From contig NZ_JABMKV010000001.1 in the NCBI RefSeq assembly GCF_013204825.1, positions 1,390,603 to 1,454,602 of the forward strand: a stretch of DNA of 64,000 nt. Direction: 5' to 3'. Positions 53,877 to 63,223 of this stretch are shown one piece after another; position 1 is the first letter of the stretch; every line of letters begins with the position of its first letter. The stretch comes from Pedobacter boryungensis. GTDB taxonomy: Bacteria; Bacteroidota; Bacteroidia; Sphingobacteriales; Sphingobacteriaceae. Under the pieces are notes generated by a model. That model was not told the origin of the DNA. It did not search any database and saw nothing but the letters and a program-made list of their open reading frames with translations. Position numbers and translations under genes: made by a program.

Positions 53877-54595
53877 TGGAAATTTGGAAATTTCTTGTTT
53901 TATTCTTTTGTGCTTTTTTAGGAGGCTTAGCCATCTTTTTAGTAAAGAATGATAAATCTCAATTACTGAAACTTATTCTTTCATTTAGTGGTGCGTATTT
54001 GTTTGCCATCACTGTTTTGCACCTGATACCAGACGCCTATAGCGGAACTGATAAAAGTGAGATTGGGATTTTTATTTTAATTGGGTTTCTTTTACAAATA
54101 TTTCTAGAACAATTTTCTGAAGGTGTAGAGCATGGCCATATTCATAAACACCACGATGGTCATGTTTTTCCATGGGGAATTATGATTAGTTTATGTTTAC
54201 ACGCTTTTCTAGAAGGAATGCCTCTAGCTAAAGATCAAAACAATGAACTGATTTTCGGTATTTCTTTACATCACATTCCTGCGGCATTTGCTTTAGCTAG
54301 TATTTTAGTGCAAAACCATTTTAAGCCAAAGAATGTAATTTTTTACATTTTACTTTTTGCAGTAATGGCACCAGCCGGATATTACTTTAGCTTAAGTTTA
54401 AGCAATGGAAGCATTAGTGGAATGGAACCCTATTTCAACAAAATGATGGGTATTGTAATCGGAATATTTTTACATATTTCTACTACAATTCTATTCGAAT
54501 CAAGTGCAGACCATAAAATTAACAAACGCAAAATGATAGCCGTTTTATTAGGTATTGGAATTGCATTAATTGGCTTTTATAGCGCTGGGCACTAA
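53876..54595 (+). CDS. ZIP-family metal transporter
   Basis: A 239-residue membrane protein with eight helices. Metal-binding helices contain ITVLHLIPDAYSG, the histidine-rich loop VEHGHIHKHHDGH, HAFLEGMPLA and LHHIPAAFAL, as in zinc/iron importers of the ZIP family. The ORF can be extended to 53822, but that would overlap far into the PAP2 gene. MEIWKFLVLF at 53876, overlapping by one base in TAATG, was chosen. Confidence 0.88.
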   Translation: MEIWKFLVLFFCAFLGGLAIFLVKNDKSQLLKLILSFSGAYLFAITVLHLIPDAYSGTDKSEIGIFILIGFLLQIFLEQFSEGVEHGHIHKHHDGHVFPWGIMISLCLHAFLEGMPLAKDQNNELIFGISLHHIPAAFALASILVQNHFKPKNVIFYILLFAVMAPAGYYFSLSLSNGSISGMEPYFNKMMGIVIGIFLHISTTILFESSADHKINKRKMIAVLLGIGIALIGFYSAGH

Positions 54596-54642
54596 ACTAT
54601 TATCCACATGGTAGCATCGAATACCTAATTTGACGCTTACTT

Positions 54643-55092
54643 TTAACCCCTCATTTTTTCTAGCAATAAATTTAACCTTTCAGCCTCTTCAGTTGTAAGG
54701 TTGGGTGCAATCAAAGTAGAAAAATCGATTTTCTTATTTATTTCCTTTAACAAGGATAAGCCATCATCAGAGATGATAATGTCTACAGCTCTTTTGTCAT
54801 ATTTATTAATTGTTTTTTTTACGTATCCTTTTTGAATTAATCGATCTACAATTCTAGAGGTATCACTCATTTTATCTACTATTTTAGCTTGAATTAAACC
54901 TATTGTAGATGGACTTGGGTATTGATTTCTAATGATTTTTAGCACGTTATATTGCTGCTGGGTAATATCAAAAGGCAACAATGTATCTTTTACTTGCTGA
55001 CTACTCCAATGGAAAGTGTGAGTAATATTAATTAAGGTTTTTTGGAATATATTATCACATTTTGAGGTTTTTGTTTCTTTTTCTACTAGCAT
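54643..55092 (-). CDS. MarR-family transcriptional regulator
   Basis: A 149-residue winged-helix regulator with FDITQQQYNVLKIIRNQYP, the recognition region VDKMSDTSRIVDRLIQKGYV and the wing KYDKRAVDIIIS, all standard MarR features. Its start overlaps the DUF5522 stop as TAATG, so it is the last gene of the operon ybbR-coaE-exonuclease-DUF5522-marR. Its ligand and targets are unknown. Confidence 0.9.
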   Translation of the reverse strand: MLVEKETKTSKCDNIFQKTLINITHTFHWSSQQVKDTLLPFDITQQQYNVLKIIRNQYPSPSTIGLIQAKIVDKMSDTSRIVDRLIQKGYVKKTINKYDKRAVDIIISDDGLSLLKEINKKIDFSTLIAPNLTTEEAERLNLLLEKMRG

Positions 55093-55271
55093 TATTTGTT
55101 TTTCGGTTGGTTAGATGATGGATTTGAGGTTTTCCGACCATTATCTTTCCCATAATTCCACGGACAATGTTTGCACTTATTTTTACAGCAATATCCTCTT
55201 TTTAAGTGATAAGCCGCTGTAAAGACCATTAGACCATCTTCGTTGAGATAATAATCAATACCTTCTTCCAT
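55092..55271 (-). CDS. DUF5522-like Cys-rich small protein
   Basis: A 59-residue protein missed by length filters. It reads IDYYLNEDGLMVFTAAYHLK and then RGYCCKNKCKHCPWNYG, with four cysteines in CC-x3-C-x2-C, the pattern of DUF5522 proteins, which look like metal-binding miniproteins. Its ATG overlaps the exonuclease stop and its TAA overlaps the MarR start, both as TAATG, so it is clearly translated as part of the operon. The function is unknown. Confidence 0.82.
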   Translation of the reverse strand: MEEGIDYYLNEDGLMVFTAAYHLKRGYCCKNKCKHCPWNYGKDNGRKTSNPSSNQPKNK

Positions 55272-56227
55272 TAATTAAGCAATTTAACTACCAAACTAGA
55301 TGCAAAATAAGATTGTAATTGTGTTCCGCTACCGTGAGTTGTCCAAACTTGCTTGGGAGATACATTTTTTATAGTTTCTAAAATTGCCTTCCAATCCACA
55401 TGATCAGAAATATACAATTGAACTTCATTTTTGCTTTGCAGGTGCTTCCACCCAGTGGCAAAAATTCTAACCACATTTATAGCTTTTATGTAACTATTAA
55501 AAACCATGGGCGGTACTAGATATACCATACCCAACTGATTACTTTTCATCACCTTTCTATCGTAAACTTCGTATTTACCAAGCTGCATACCCATTTGCTC
55601 ATAAATTTTTACGAATGGCATAATACTATGATGCACCAATATTCTTTTTTCTGGGCAATGCTGATTAATCATGCTGATTAAACGTTGGCTTTTACCCAAT
55701 GCATAAGCACCTAACATGATGTTTGTTTTCACATCATTTAGTTTTTTGATTTCAGATACCGCATCAGGATGTGCTGTTTCTGGATTTGCAAATGTAGTTT
55801 CTGTAATTAACACATCAGCTTGTACAAATTCAATCGGCTCACAAGTAGCATCATCTTCCAATTTATAATCTCCAGTATACAGGTAATTCACCCCTTGATA
55901 ATTCATCAAAACTAAAGCAGAACCTAAGATATGTCCAGCGGGATAAAAACTAATTTCTACTCCATTTACAACGAATTTCGTCCGGTAAGATTTAATATGA
56001 AAATCTACTGCAGCGAATTTTTTATAACGATGTTGCATAAAAACAGATGTTGCTTCGGTGCAATACACATTTTGATTCCCTCCAATTGCGTGGTCGCCAT
56101 GTGCATGAGAAATTACGGCGTGTAGTACAGGTTCTTTAGGATCTAAATAGAAATTACCGTAACTACAAAACAAACCAGTTTTAGTTTGAACGATAAAATC
56201 GTCTATAATTTTAGTGGAGTTTGACAT
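55271..56227 (-). CDS. MBL-fold exonuclease-like protein (ligase-associated/CPSF type)
   Basis: A 318-residue metallo-beta-lactamase-fold nuclease with the zinc motif ISHAHGDHAIGG, YPAGHILGSALVLM and LYTGDYKLEDD, and VWTTHGSGTQLQ near the end. This set resembles the ligase-associated DNA exonuclease and mRNA 3'-end-processing nuclease group, but no ligase or helicase gene is adjacent. It follows coaE after 17 bases and overlaps the DUF5522 gene by one base. Confidence 0.82.
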   Translation of the reverse strand: MSNSTKIIDDFIVQTKTGLFCSYGNFYLDPKEPVLHAVISHAHGDHAIGGNQNVYCTEATSVFMQHRYKKFAAVDFHIKSYRTKFVVNGVEISFYPAGHILGSALVLMNYQGVNYLYTGDYKLEDDATCEPIEFVQADVLITETTFANPETAHPDAVSEIKKLNDVKTNIMLGAYALGKSQRLISMINQHCPEKRILVHHSIMPFVKIYEQMGMQLGKYEVYDRKVMKSNQLGMVYLVPPMVFNSYIKAINVVRIFATGWKHLQSKNEVQLYISDHVDWKAILETIKNVSPKQVWTTHGSGTQLQSYFASSLVVKLLN

Positions 56228-56244
56228 AAATTTATGTGAGCAGT

Positions 56245-56835
56245 TTATAGTTGTAAAAACTGCTGATGTAAGTCTAAAACTTGCAGAATAACAGAGCTTT
56301 TTTCGGTGTTATCAATAAAATAGTCAGCCATTTTAGCTTTTTGCTCGTCAGTAAACTGCTTATCCATTCGAGCCTGCACTTGTGCTGCTGTAACTCCATC
56401 ACGTTCCATCACTCTAGCTAGTTTTACGTTTAAAGGTGCTGTGACTAATATATTTTTATCGCACATTTTATACGAACCACTTTCAAATAATAAAGCGGCT
56501 TCCTTAAGTGTATAAGGCACTGCAGATGACATCTCTTTTTCCCATGTATCAAATGCTCTAAATACGGCCGGATGAACTAAGGAGTTTAATTTTTCGAGCT
56601 CTACTTTATTATTGAATACAATATTTGCAATATGTTGATTGTTTAACACCCCATTAGATGAATAACTTGCAGCACCAAAAGCTTCTTTTACGCCCTCTAC
56701 CAAAATTAAATCTGTTATCATGAGTTGTTTAGCAACAGCATCAGCATAAAAAACAGGAATGCCTAAAGTTTCGAACACCTTACAAATAGTGGTTTTTCCA
56801 CTCCCAATCCCACCTGTTATTCCTACTTTTAACAT
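56245..56835 (-). CDS. coaE: Dephospho-CoA kinase
   Basis: A 196-residue P-loop kinase that performs the last step of coenzyme A synthesis. The Walker A is GITGGIGSGKTTICKVF and YADAVAKQLM carries the conserved Asp. The lid region is ARMDKQFTDEQKAKMADYFIDN. The start overlaps the ybbR stop as TAATG. Confidence 0.94.
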   Translation of the reverse strand: MLKVGITGGIGSGKTTICKVFETLGIPVFYADAVAKQLMITDLILVEGVKEAFGAASYSSNGVLNNQHIANIVFNNKVELEKLNSLVHPAVFRAFDTWEKEMSSAVPYTLKEAALLFESGSYKMCDKNILVTAPLNVKLARVMERDGVTAAQVQARMDKQFTDEQKAKMADYFIDNTEKSSVILQVLDLHQQFLQL

Positions 56836-57782
56836 TATTTTTCGATAATAAAATTGATTTTGCTAGGTGTTACGCTTAACAATTTACAATAGTTAGGGAA
56901 GCGTGTAATTTTCACAGAAAACTTATGATGACCTAATTGTTTCCACTCGTTCACATCAACTGTGGCTTCTATAAAATCTTCGTCGACCTCTTGATAGCTT
57001 GAAAGCGAAACCATAAAAGTAACAGCTACTTTCTTTGGATACAATTTGATATCGTAAAAATCTTTGTTATTAATTACATTAACAGGCACTTCGACTGTTT
57101 TCTCCGTAAACTCATCAACTGGGATTTTTACATTGACACTATTTGGGTAAATGCTAATATTATTTGAACTATTCTGTTTAATTGCTATTCTAGTACTTGT
57201 AGTTTTTTGCAAATTTTCCAATTTCAACGTATCGGTATACCATGCTGATATTTTGGCTAATTCCTCTTGAGGGCCGGAAATATTTACATAAGCAGGCGTT
57301 AATTGAACTTGATTTGAAATTCCATATTGTTTTACAAAACTAAGATTTGAAACTAGTTTTATTGGTACACGTTTATTTGTACGTTTAGAAAAATCAAAAT
57401 ATAACGTATCAGGTTTAATAGAAATGATTTTTTGAGCGCTTCCTAATTGCTTATTAATTTGTGGCAATTGTTCTGAAAACAGCACGAAACTTCTACTATT
57501 TAGCTTTTCTAAACTTACTGTAATAGATTGAGGTTTAATGCGTAAACGTGAAAACAGCAATTGCCATCCAGTACCTTCCACTTGTAAATCAACTATATCT
57601 GGCTGTAAGGGTTTAAATGCTTTTTTTTGTGGTTCATCTTTGTATATCAACTCTGTTTTAGCTGTATACATGTATTTATTATTTAGCGCCATAAATAACC
57701 AAGCAGCTATTGCACAAAGTAAGCAGGTAATGAGTAATACAAAACGCTTGCGCTCTATTTTAGTTAGTTTAATAAACGGCAT
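56835..57782 (-). CDS. YbbR-like protein
   Basis: A 315-residue protein with a single N-terminal transmembrane helix (about 12-30) and a predicted periplasmic/extracytoplasmic part built of YbbR-type beta domains. Repeated motifs are VSLEKLNSRSF, YVNISGPQEELAKIS and VPVNVINNKDFYDIKLYPKKV. YbbR-domain proteins in Firmicutes regulate diadenylate cyclase. No cyclase is adjacent here, so the role is unclear. A terminator separates it from yajC, so it heads its own operon with coaE. Confidence 0.82.
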   Translation of the reverse strand: MPFIKLTKIERKRFVLLITCLLCAIAAWLFMALNNKYMYTAKTELIYKDEPQKKAFKPLQPDIVDLQVEGTGWQLLFSRLRIKPQSITVSLEKLNSRSFVLFSEQLPQINKQLGSAQKIISIKPDTLYFDFSKRTNKRVPIKLVSNLSFVKQYGISNQVQLTPAYVNISGPQEELAKISAWYTDTLKLENLQKTTSTRIAIKQNSSNNISIYPNSVNVKIPVDEFTEKTVEVPVNVINNKDFYDIKLYPKKVAVTFMVSLSSYQEVDEDFIEATVDVNEWKQLGHHKFSVKITRFPNYCKLLSVTPSKINFIIEK

Positions 57783-57795
57783 GGTGTAAATTTAC

Positions 57796-57833
57796 AAAAA
57801 AAAAGCCGCTCTCTCGAAATTACGAAAGAGCGG
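57796..57833 (-). terminator. Factor-independent terminator after yajC
   Basis: The stem gccgctctctcg (57805-57816) with cgaaagagcggc (57822-57833) has one mismatch and is followed on the minus strand by nine T residues. Confidence 0.9.
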
Positions 57834-57851
57834 CATTACTATTGAAGTTTT

Positions 57852-58178
57852 TTATGCTTTTGGAGTTGCTGCTGTGGTTGCTGCTTTAGTTGCATCTAAA
57901 GAAACTGCAGATTTATCGAAACGAATTTTTGTACCACCTTCAACTTCAATTAAGAAAGTAGTATCGTTAGAGCCTACAATTTTACCGTGGATTCCAGCAG
58001 TAGTTACAATTTTATCGCCTATACCAAGACCTTCAACTAATTTTTTATGGTCTTTGGCTTTTTTTACTTGTGGTCTAATCATGAAAAAATAGAAAACAAT
58101 CATAATTAATACCATTGGTATGATTGTGCTATATAGGCTATTTCCGCCTGCTGCTTGTAAAATTACTGGTGATGTCAT
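57852..58178 (-). CDS. yajC: Preprotein translocase subunit YajC
   Basis: A 108-residue protein with one transmembrane helix (about 17-35), then MIRPQVKKAKDHKKLVEGLG and IGDKIVTTAGIHGKIVG, the standard YajC layout. It is an accessory part of the SecDF-YajC complex, and secDF is encoded 30 kb upstream in this window. It is followed by its own terminator. Confidence 0.93.
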   Translation of the reverse strand: MTSPVILQAAGGNSLYSTIIPMVLIMIVFYFFMIRPQVKKAKDHKKLVEGLGIGDKIVTTAGIHGKIVGSNDTTFLIEVEGGTKIRFDKSAVSLDATKAATTAATPKA

Positions 58179-58260
58179 TCTTTTTATATTTTATTATTAT
58201 TGATTTATTGTTAAATTGTAATTGCAAATGGTAAGTGGAAATTGCAAACTGTAAAGTGCC

Positions 58261-58707
58261 TTATTTAGCCTCTTTAACCTCACCTACTAAATGTAATTTA
58301 TTTGCTTCTGGATTTGCATTAGAAGTTATAGTAACTACTTTATCTTGCATTCCCATTTTACCAGTGCTATCAAAAATTACTTTAATCATACCTTCTTCAC
58401 CTGGTTTAACTGGAGCTTCTGGATATTCTGGAACTGTACAACCACAAGTAGCAGTTGCGTTTGTAATGATTAATGGTGTTTTACCTGTATTTGTAAATTT
58501 GAACTCGTAGTGTACTTTTTCTCCTTGTTTAATTACACCAAAATCATAAATTTCTTTTTCAAATTTAACTTTAGGTGCATCTTCAGCTAAAACTGCGGGC
58601 GCACCACTTTTGGCTGCCATAGCTTTTTCTTCTACTTTTTGAGATTTGCTTTGTTTACAAGCCGCAAAAGCAATTACAACTAATGCGATAGCTATTATTT
58701 TTTTCAT
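58261..58707 (-). CDS. DUF1573 lipoprotein
   Basis: A 148-residue lipoprotein (lipobox AFAAC, Cys18) whose body is an immunoglobulin-like DUF1573 domain: FEKEIYDFGVIKQGEKVHYE, FKFTNTGKTPLIITNATATC, GCTVPEYPEAPVKPGEEG. Such proteins are common and exported in Bacteroidota and have no established enzyme activity. It lies between nusB and yajC on the same strand. Confidence 0.9.
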   Translation of the reverse strand: MKKIIAIALVVIAFAACKQSKSQKVEEKAMAAKSGAPAVLAEDAPKVKFEKEIYDFGVIKQGEKVHYEFKFTNTGKTPLIITNATATCGCTVPEYPEAPVKPGEEGMIKVIFDSTGKMGMQDKVVTITSNANPEANKLHLVGEVKEAK

Positions 58708-58726
58708 TCGGTTTTTATTAAAGGTA

Positions 58727-59677
58727 TTAATCTTCTATCAGACCTCTACCTATTTTTTTAATACTATTTGTTCTTTTTAAATCGTTTAAAATTTTATCTA
58801 AGATACCGTTTATAAACGAATTACTTTTCGGCGTACTGTAATCTTTTGATAATTCTAAGTACTCATTAATAGTTACCTTAACAGGAATTGACGGGAAATT
58901 CATTAGCTCGCAAATGGCCATTTTCATTAAAATAGTATCCATTAATGCAATTCTTTCCGATTCCCAATTTTTAGTGCGCTCAGCAATTAATTCCTGATAA
59001 GTGTTATCATTTTTTAGCGTATAAGCAAAAAGATCTTTTACAAATTTGCTATCTTCTACCCAGTCGGCACTAATTGGTGTTAATTTATTTTGAAAAGGAT
59101 CTTCCGAAGTAAAATTCTTTAAGGTTTTAGCAATCATGCCTTGCATAACTTCTCTATCTACAGACCAATTAATAAACTTATCTTCAAATGCTTGAACGAT
59201 ATTCAAGTTCTTCAATAAGATTTTACGAAAAATAAATTTGATAATTTCTTTAGAACTTTCTAAAGTTTCCTCTTCTTCTGCAAGATAGGCAGCATATTCT
59301 TTCGTATCCTTTAATTTGATAAAAATAGATTTCACCAATTCTGGATCTGCATGCCAGTTTACCTGATATTTATTAATAGCCGCAGTATATTCTGGGTTTT
59401 GCTTTAGAGTTACTGCAAATTTATTGTGCAGTAATTTCTGATTTGGGCTTAAATCTTCAGCAGTTGGCAAATGTTTATTTGCTCTCTCTATTGCATCGTT
59501 TGCAGTATATTCTGTTACATCCACCAATAAGGCAAGCATCCGGATATACATTTCGTAAACACTATCAATACTTTGCATTAAAGTTTTTTGACTGCTTACT
59601 ACATCTTTTTTTTCTGTCATGTGCCAAGCAAAAATATTTTGCAAAGCTTTAATTCTTAAGTGCCTTCTGTTTAACAT
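58727..59677 (-). CDS. nusB: Transcription antitermination factor NusB
   Basis: A 316-residue NusB protein. The C-terminal 130 residues are the usual RNA-binding bundle (ERIALMDTILMKMAICELMN, VTINEYLELSKDYSTPKSNS, FINGILDKI). The N-terminal half is longer than in Proteobacteria, beginning MLNRRHLRIKALQNIFAWHM, as is general in this phylum. It supports rRNA transcription and probably other roles. It starts the block nusB, DUF1573, yajC. Confidence 0.92.
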   Translation of the reverse strand: MLNRRHLRIKALQNIFAWHMTEKKDVVSSQKTLMQSIDSVYEMYIRMLALLVDVTEYTANDAIERANKHLPTAEDLSPNQKLLHNKFAVTLKQNPEYTAAINKYQVNWHADPELVKSIFIKLKDTKEYAAYLAEEEETLESSKEIIKFIFRKILLKNLNIVQAFEDKFINWSVDREVMQGMIAKTLKNFTSEDPFQNKLTPISADWVEDSKFVKDLFAYTLKNDNTYQELIAERTKNWESERIALMDTILMKMAICELMNFPSIPVKVTINEYLELSKDYSTPKSNSFINGILDKILNDLKRTNSIKKIGRGLIED

Positions 59678-59717
59678 GAATGTAAGAACGAGTGGTAATT
59701 TTTACCGTTTATAATTA

Positions 59718-60806
59718 TTAATATGATGATTTTATTTTTTTAATGTCGCTTATTCTTTTTTCAGCAATGCGAGCTGCAGCTAAATTTGTAGGTATTTTTT
59801 CAGATTTAGATAATTTGAACACTTCGCGAGTTGCATCGTAAATGTGTTCGGTTAATTGCATGGTACGTTTTTTACCAAAACCAGTTAACTCAGAGTAGCA
59901 GTTAATTATGCCACCTGCATTAATCAAATAATCTGGTGCATATAAAATTCCCTTCTCCAATAATAACTGACCATGAACATTTTCATCTGCTAATTGGTTA
60001 TTTGCCGAACCCGCAATGATAGAGAATTTCATATTCTTTATCGTTTTATCGTTTACTGTCGCTCCCAATGCGCATGGCGAATAAATATCTGCACCAATGG
60101 TAAATATTTTATCTGCATCAATTGGTTTTGCTTTGTATTTACGAGCTACTTCATGCAAACGTTCTTCATTGATATCGCTAATGTAAACCTCAACATTTTC
60201 TTGTCTTAATAGATCAACTAAGTGTTCACCTACATTGCCAATTCCTTGTACCACAACAGATTTTCCAGCTAACATATCAGTACCAAAAACTTCTTTAACC
60301 GATGCTTTAATTCCTAAAAACACTCCCTTTGCAGTATATAAAGCAGGATTGCCAGCACCACCTAAAGATTCTGGAACACCAGTAACATGTTCAGTTTCCA
60401 TGCGGATATACTCCATATCTCTGGTTGTAGTACCCATGTCTTCGGCAGTAATGAATTCTCCATTCAAATTTTTGATAAAACGGCCATAACTTCTCATTAA
60501 AGCCTCTGTTTTATGCTTTCTTGAATCGCCGATAATCACTGCTTTTCCACCTCCTAAATTCAGACCCGTAATAGCAGATTTGTAGGTCATTGCCTTCGAT
60601 AAACGCAATACATCTTCTAGTGCTTCGGCCTCAGAACTGTAATTAAACATACGTGTTCCGCCTAAAGCAGGACCTAAAGTTGTATCATGTATAGCAATAA
60701 TGGCTTTTAATCCGGTATCAGGATCATTGCAAAAAACCACTTTTTTATGGCCTGATGCGCTTAATTGGTCTAAAACAGAAGTGACGATAGAACTAGTACC
60801 AGACAT
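59718..60806 (-). CDS. Leucine/valine/phenylalanine-type amino-acid dehydrogenase
   Basis: A 362-residue NAD-dependent dehydrogenase that oxidatively deaminates branched-chain or aromatic amino acids. The substrate-binding lysine lies in ITGLNLGGGKAVIIGD, the catalytic lysine in LRLSKAMTYKSAI, and VQGIGNVGEHLVDLL is the cofactor fold. The ORF could open at a TTG (60833), but an exact -7 promoter box covers it, so the ATG giving MSGTSSIVTS was chosen. Confidence 0.9.
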   Translation of the reverse strand: MSGTSSIVTSVLDQLSASGHKKVVFCNDPDTGLKAIIAIHDTTLGPALGGTRMFNYSSEAEALEDVLRLSKAMTYKSAITGLNLGGGKAVIIGDSRKHKTEALMRSYGRFIKNLNGEFITAEDMGTTTRDMEYIRMETEHVTGVPESLGGAGNPALYTAKGVFLGIKASVKEVFGTDMLAGKSVVVQGIGNVGEHLVDLLRQENVEVYISDINEERLHEVARKYKAKPIDADKIFTIGADIYSPCALGATVNDKTIKNMKFSIIAGSANNQLADENVHGQLLLEKGILYAPDYLINAGGIINCYSELTGFGKKRTMQLTEHIYDATREVFKLSKSEKIPTNLAAARIAEKRISDIKKIKSSY

Positions 60807-60830
60807 ACAAATTTGTTGAATTGACGGTGG

Positions 60831-60838
60831 CAAAATTA
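60831..60838 (-). promoter_or_regulatory. TAnnTTTG promoter box of the dehydrogenase gene
   Basis: On the minus strand TAATTTTG, an exact match, 24 bases upstream of the chosen ATG, and overlapping the rejected TTG start. Confidence 0.5.
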
Positions 60839-60909
60839 AGATAAAAAAACCATTATTTTACTTTGTTTTTATTAAAAAAAGAAAGTCTTTTGGCTAACTT
60901 TACCAGCTG

Positions 60910-62700
60910 ATGAAACATCTTCTATTTTTAAACAAATACTTCTATAAATATAAATGGTGGATTATTCCTGGAATTATCTTTGTCATCATTTCAAATATAT
61001 TTGCGGTAGTACCAGCTCAAGTAGTTGGTCATGCATTTAACTTAATTACCGAAAACATTACTGTTTACCAATTATTCAATGGCTTCGATCGTCAGCAAAT
61101 CATTTATGATATTTTTAGTTACAGCCTTTTCTTTTTCGGCGTCTTAATATTAATTCTTTATCTGATTAGGGGATTATTCTTATTCTTTATGCGACAAACC
61201 ATCATCCTCATGTCTCGACATATTGAGTACGATATGAAGAATGAAATTTATGCACATTATCAAAAATTAAGTCTCGGTTTTTATCGTCGCAATAACACTG
61301 GAGATTTAATGAACCGTGCCACAGAAGATGTAAATAGAGTACGAATGTATGTTGGACCAGCTATTATGTATACCATCAATACAGCTGTTCTATTCTCATT
61401 AATTATCTATTTCATGTTCGATGTAAATAGCAAATTGGCAATTTATTGTTTACTGCCATTGCCAATTTTAGTTGTTACAATTTACTATGTAAACACCATA
61501 ATAAATCAAAAAAGTGAACGCATTCAAGAACAGTTATCACGATTATCGAGCTTTGTACAAGAACGGTTTTCAGGAATTAGGGTAATTAAATCTTATGTAA
61601 GAGAACAACAAACACAATCTGTCTTTGCAGAAGAAAGCGTAGCTTATAAAAACAGCTCCATGAACTTGGTGAAGGTACAGGCATTGTTCTACCCTACCAT
61701 GCTTTTATTAGTTGGCTTAAGCACTATTTTAACGGTTTATATTGGTGGTAAACAAGTAATGGAAGGCTCAATTACGCCTGGTAATATTGCCGAATTTATA
61801 GTGTATGTAAATCAATTAACTTTTCCAGTAACCATGCTTGGCTGGGTAACTACCTTAATTCAAAGAGCCGCAGCATCACAAAAACGGATTAATGAATTTT
61901 TACAACTCCAACCTGATATTACCTCAAGCACCGCCGAAACACCAATTTTTGATGGAAAAATTAGCTTTAAAAATGTAAGTTTTACCTATCCAGATACCGG
62001 AATTGAAGCCATAAAAGATGTAAGTTTTGAAGTCGAAAAAGGCCAATTTTTAGCGGTAATTGGCAGAACTGGGTCTGGAAAATCTACATTAGCAAACTTA
62101 ATTATGCGTATGTATGATACTGATGCTGGGAAAATTGAAATTGATGATATAGAATTAACAAAGCTAAATCTGAGTAATTATAGAAACCAGATTGGTTTTG
62201 TACCACAAGAAGTATTTCTTTTTTCTGATACCATTAAAAATAATATCGCCTTTGGCTTGAGTGAAATTAAACCCGGTCAGGTAGAAAAAGCAGCACAAAA
62301 CGCAGCTGTATATAATAATATTATAGATTTTGATTTGAAGTTCGAAACTATGCTTGGCGAACGCGGTATTACCTTATCTGGTGGACAAAAACAGCGTGTT
62401 TCTATTGCTAGGGCATTAATTAAAGAACCTAAAATATTAATCTTTGATGATTGCCTTTCGGCTGTCGACACTAAAACTGAAGAAGAAATATTGGGTAATT
62501 TGGGGGAAATTATGAAAGGTAAAACCTGTATTTTAATTGCTCATCGGATATCAACCATAAAAAACGCAGATAAAATTATTGTGTTAGATGATGGAAAAAT
62601 CATTGAACAGGGGACACATCAGGAGTTACTTAAAATTGGTGGCGTTTATACAGAGATGTACGATAATCAGTTGTTAGAAGAAGAGAACTTCCCAGCTTAG
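60910..62700 (+). CDS. ABC exporter half-transporter (MsbA/MDR type)
   Basis: A 596-residue fusion of a six-helix membrane domain (about 1-330) and an ATPase domain. Walker A is GRTGSGKST, the signature LSGGQKQR, Walker B ILIFDDCLSAVD, and the H-loop AHRIS. LSLGFYRRNNTGDLMNRATED is the conserved cytoplasmic loop. It works as a homodimer or with another half to export lipids, drugs or peptides. The substrate is open. It is transcribed divergently from the dehydrogenase gene. Confidence 0.93.
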   Translation: MKHLLFLNKYFYKYKWWIIPGIIFVIISNIFAVVPAQVVGHAFNLITENITVYQLFNGFDRQQIIYDIFSYSLFFFGVLILILYLIRGLFLFFMRQTIILMSRHIEYDMKNEIYAHYQKLSLGFYRRNNTGDLMNRATEDVNRVRMYVGPAIMYTINTAVLFSLIIYFMFDVNSKLAIYCLLPLPILVVTIYYVNTIINQKSERIQEQLSRLSSFVQERFSGIRVIKSYVREQQTQSVFAEESVAYKNSSMNLVKVQALFYPTMLLLVGLSTILTVYIGGKQVMEGSITPGNIAEFIVYVNQLTFPVTMLGWVTTLIQRAAASQKRINEFLQLQPDITSSTAETPIFDGKISFKNVSFTYPDTGIEAIKDVSFEVEKGQFLAVIGRTGSGKSTLANLIMRMYDTDAGKIEIDDIELTKLNLSNYRNQIGFVPQEVFLFSDTIKNNIAFGLSEIKPGQVEKAAQNAAVYNNIIDFDLKFETMLGERGITLSGGQKQRVSIARALIKEPKILIFDDCLSAVDTKTEEEILGNLGEIMKGKTCILIAHRISTIKNADKIIVLDDGKIIEQGTHQELLKIGGVYTEMYDNQLLEEENFPA

Positions 62701-63223
62701 ATTTGATCGCCCTACTTATCAGATGCCTTAATATTGATAATGAACAATAATTAAGCATAGCATAAGTATTTATATCCAAAAGATGTATATTTAAAAATAA
62801 TTCTTACCTACAACGATTTTCCGTTACAATTCTAATCTTTTCTTAATACTTACAGCGATATTAAGGCGACCTTATAGCGACCTTACCGCGACTTATGCTC
62901 TACAAGAGATCGTATCAAGTTCTACTCTAGCATAGGTCACCTATTGATTTTAACCTTTACGCATTTCCAAAATTTCAAATTATCTGGACAAAACTCGAAT
63001 TAGACACGAGCAACACCACATGAATAATTCTGCATAATTAAATTAAGGATATATACCGTAAACTACGTAAAACTGATTATAGCAACTTCATTAAAAGATA
63101 AACCCTTTTTATATCAAATAATATTATTTATTAATTTAAACAATTACTGTACTTTCTATTTTGAACTTTAATAATTATTGCTTTATATTTACCCCAACCT
63201 TAAACTAATTACAATACACAACA
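62701..63223. other. 523-bp gene-free region
   Basis: No gene is seen. The first half contains a four-unit 11-bp tandem repeat (62855-62898). The last 150 bases before the PUR-like gene are strongly AT-rich and probably contain its promoter, with TATATTTA near 63184 as an imperfect -7 box. Confidence 0.5.
62855..62898. repeat. Four 11-bp tandem units GCGAyyTTAnn
   Basis: The units are GCGATATTAAG, GCGACCTTATA, GCGACCTTACC and GCGACTTATGC, contiguous and in phase. The spacing equals about one helical turn, so each unit faces the same side of the DNA. They could be operator sites. Confidence 0.6.
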
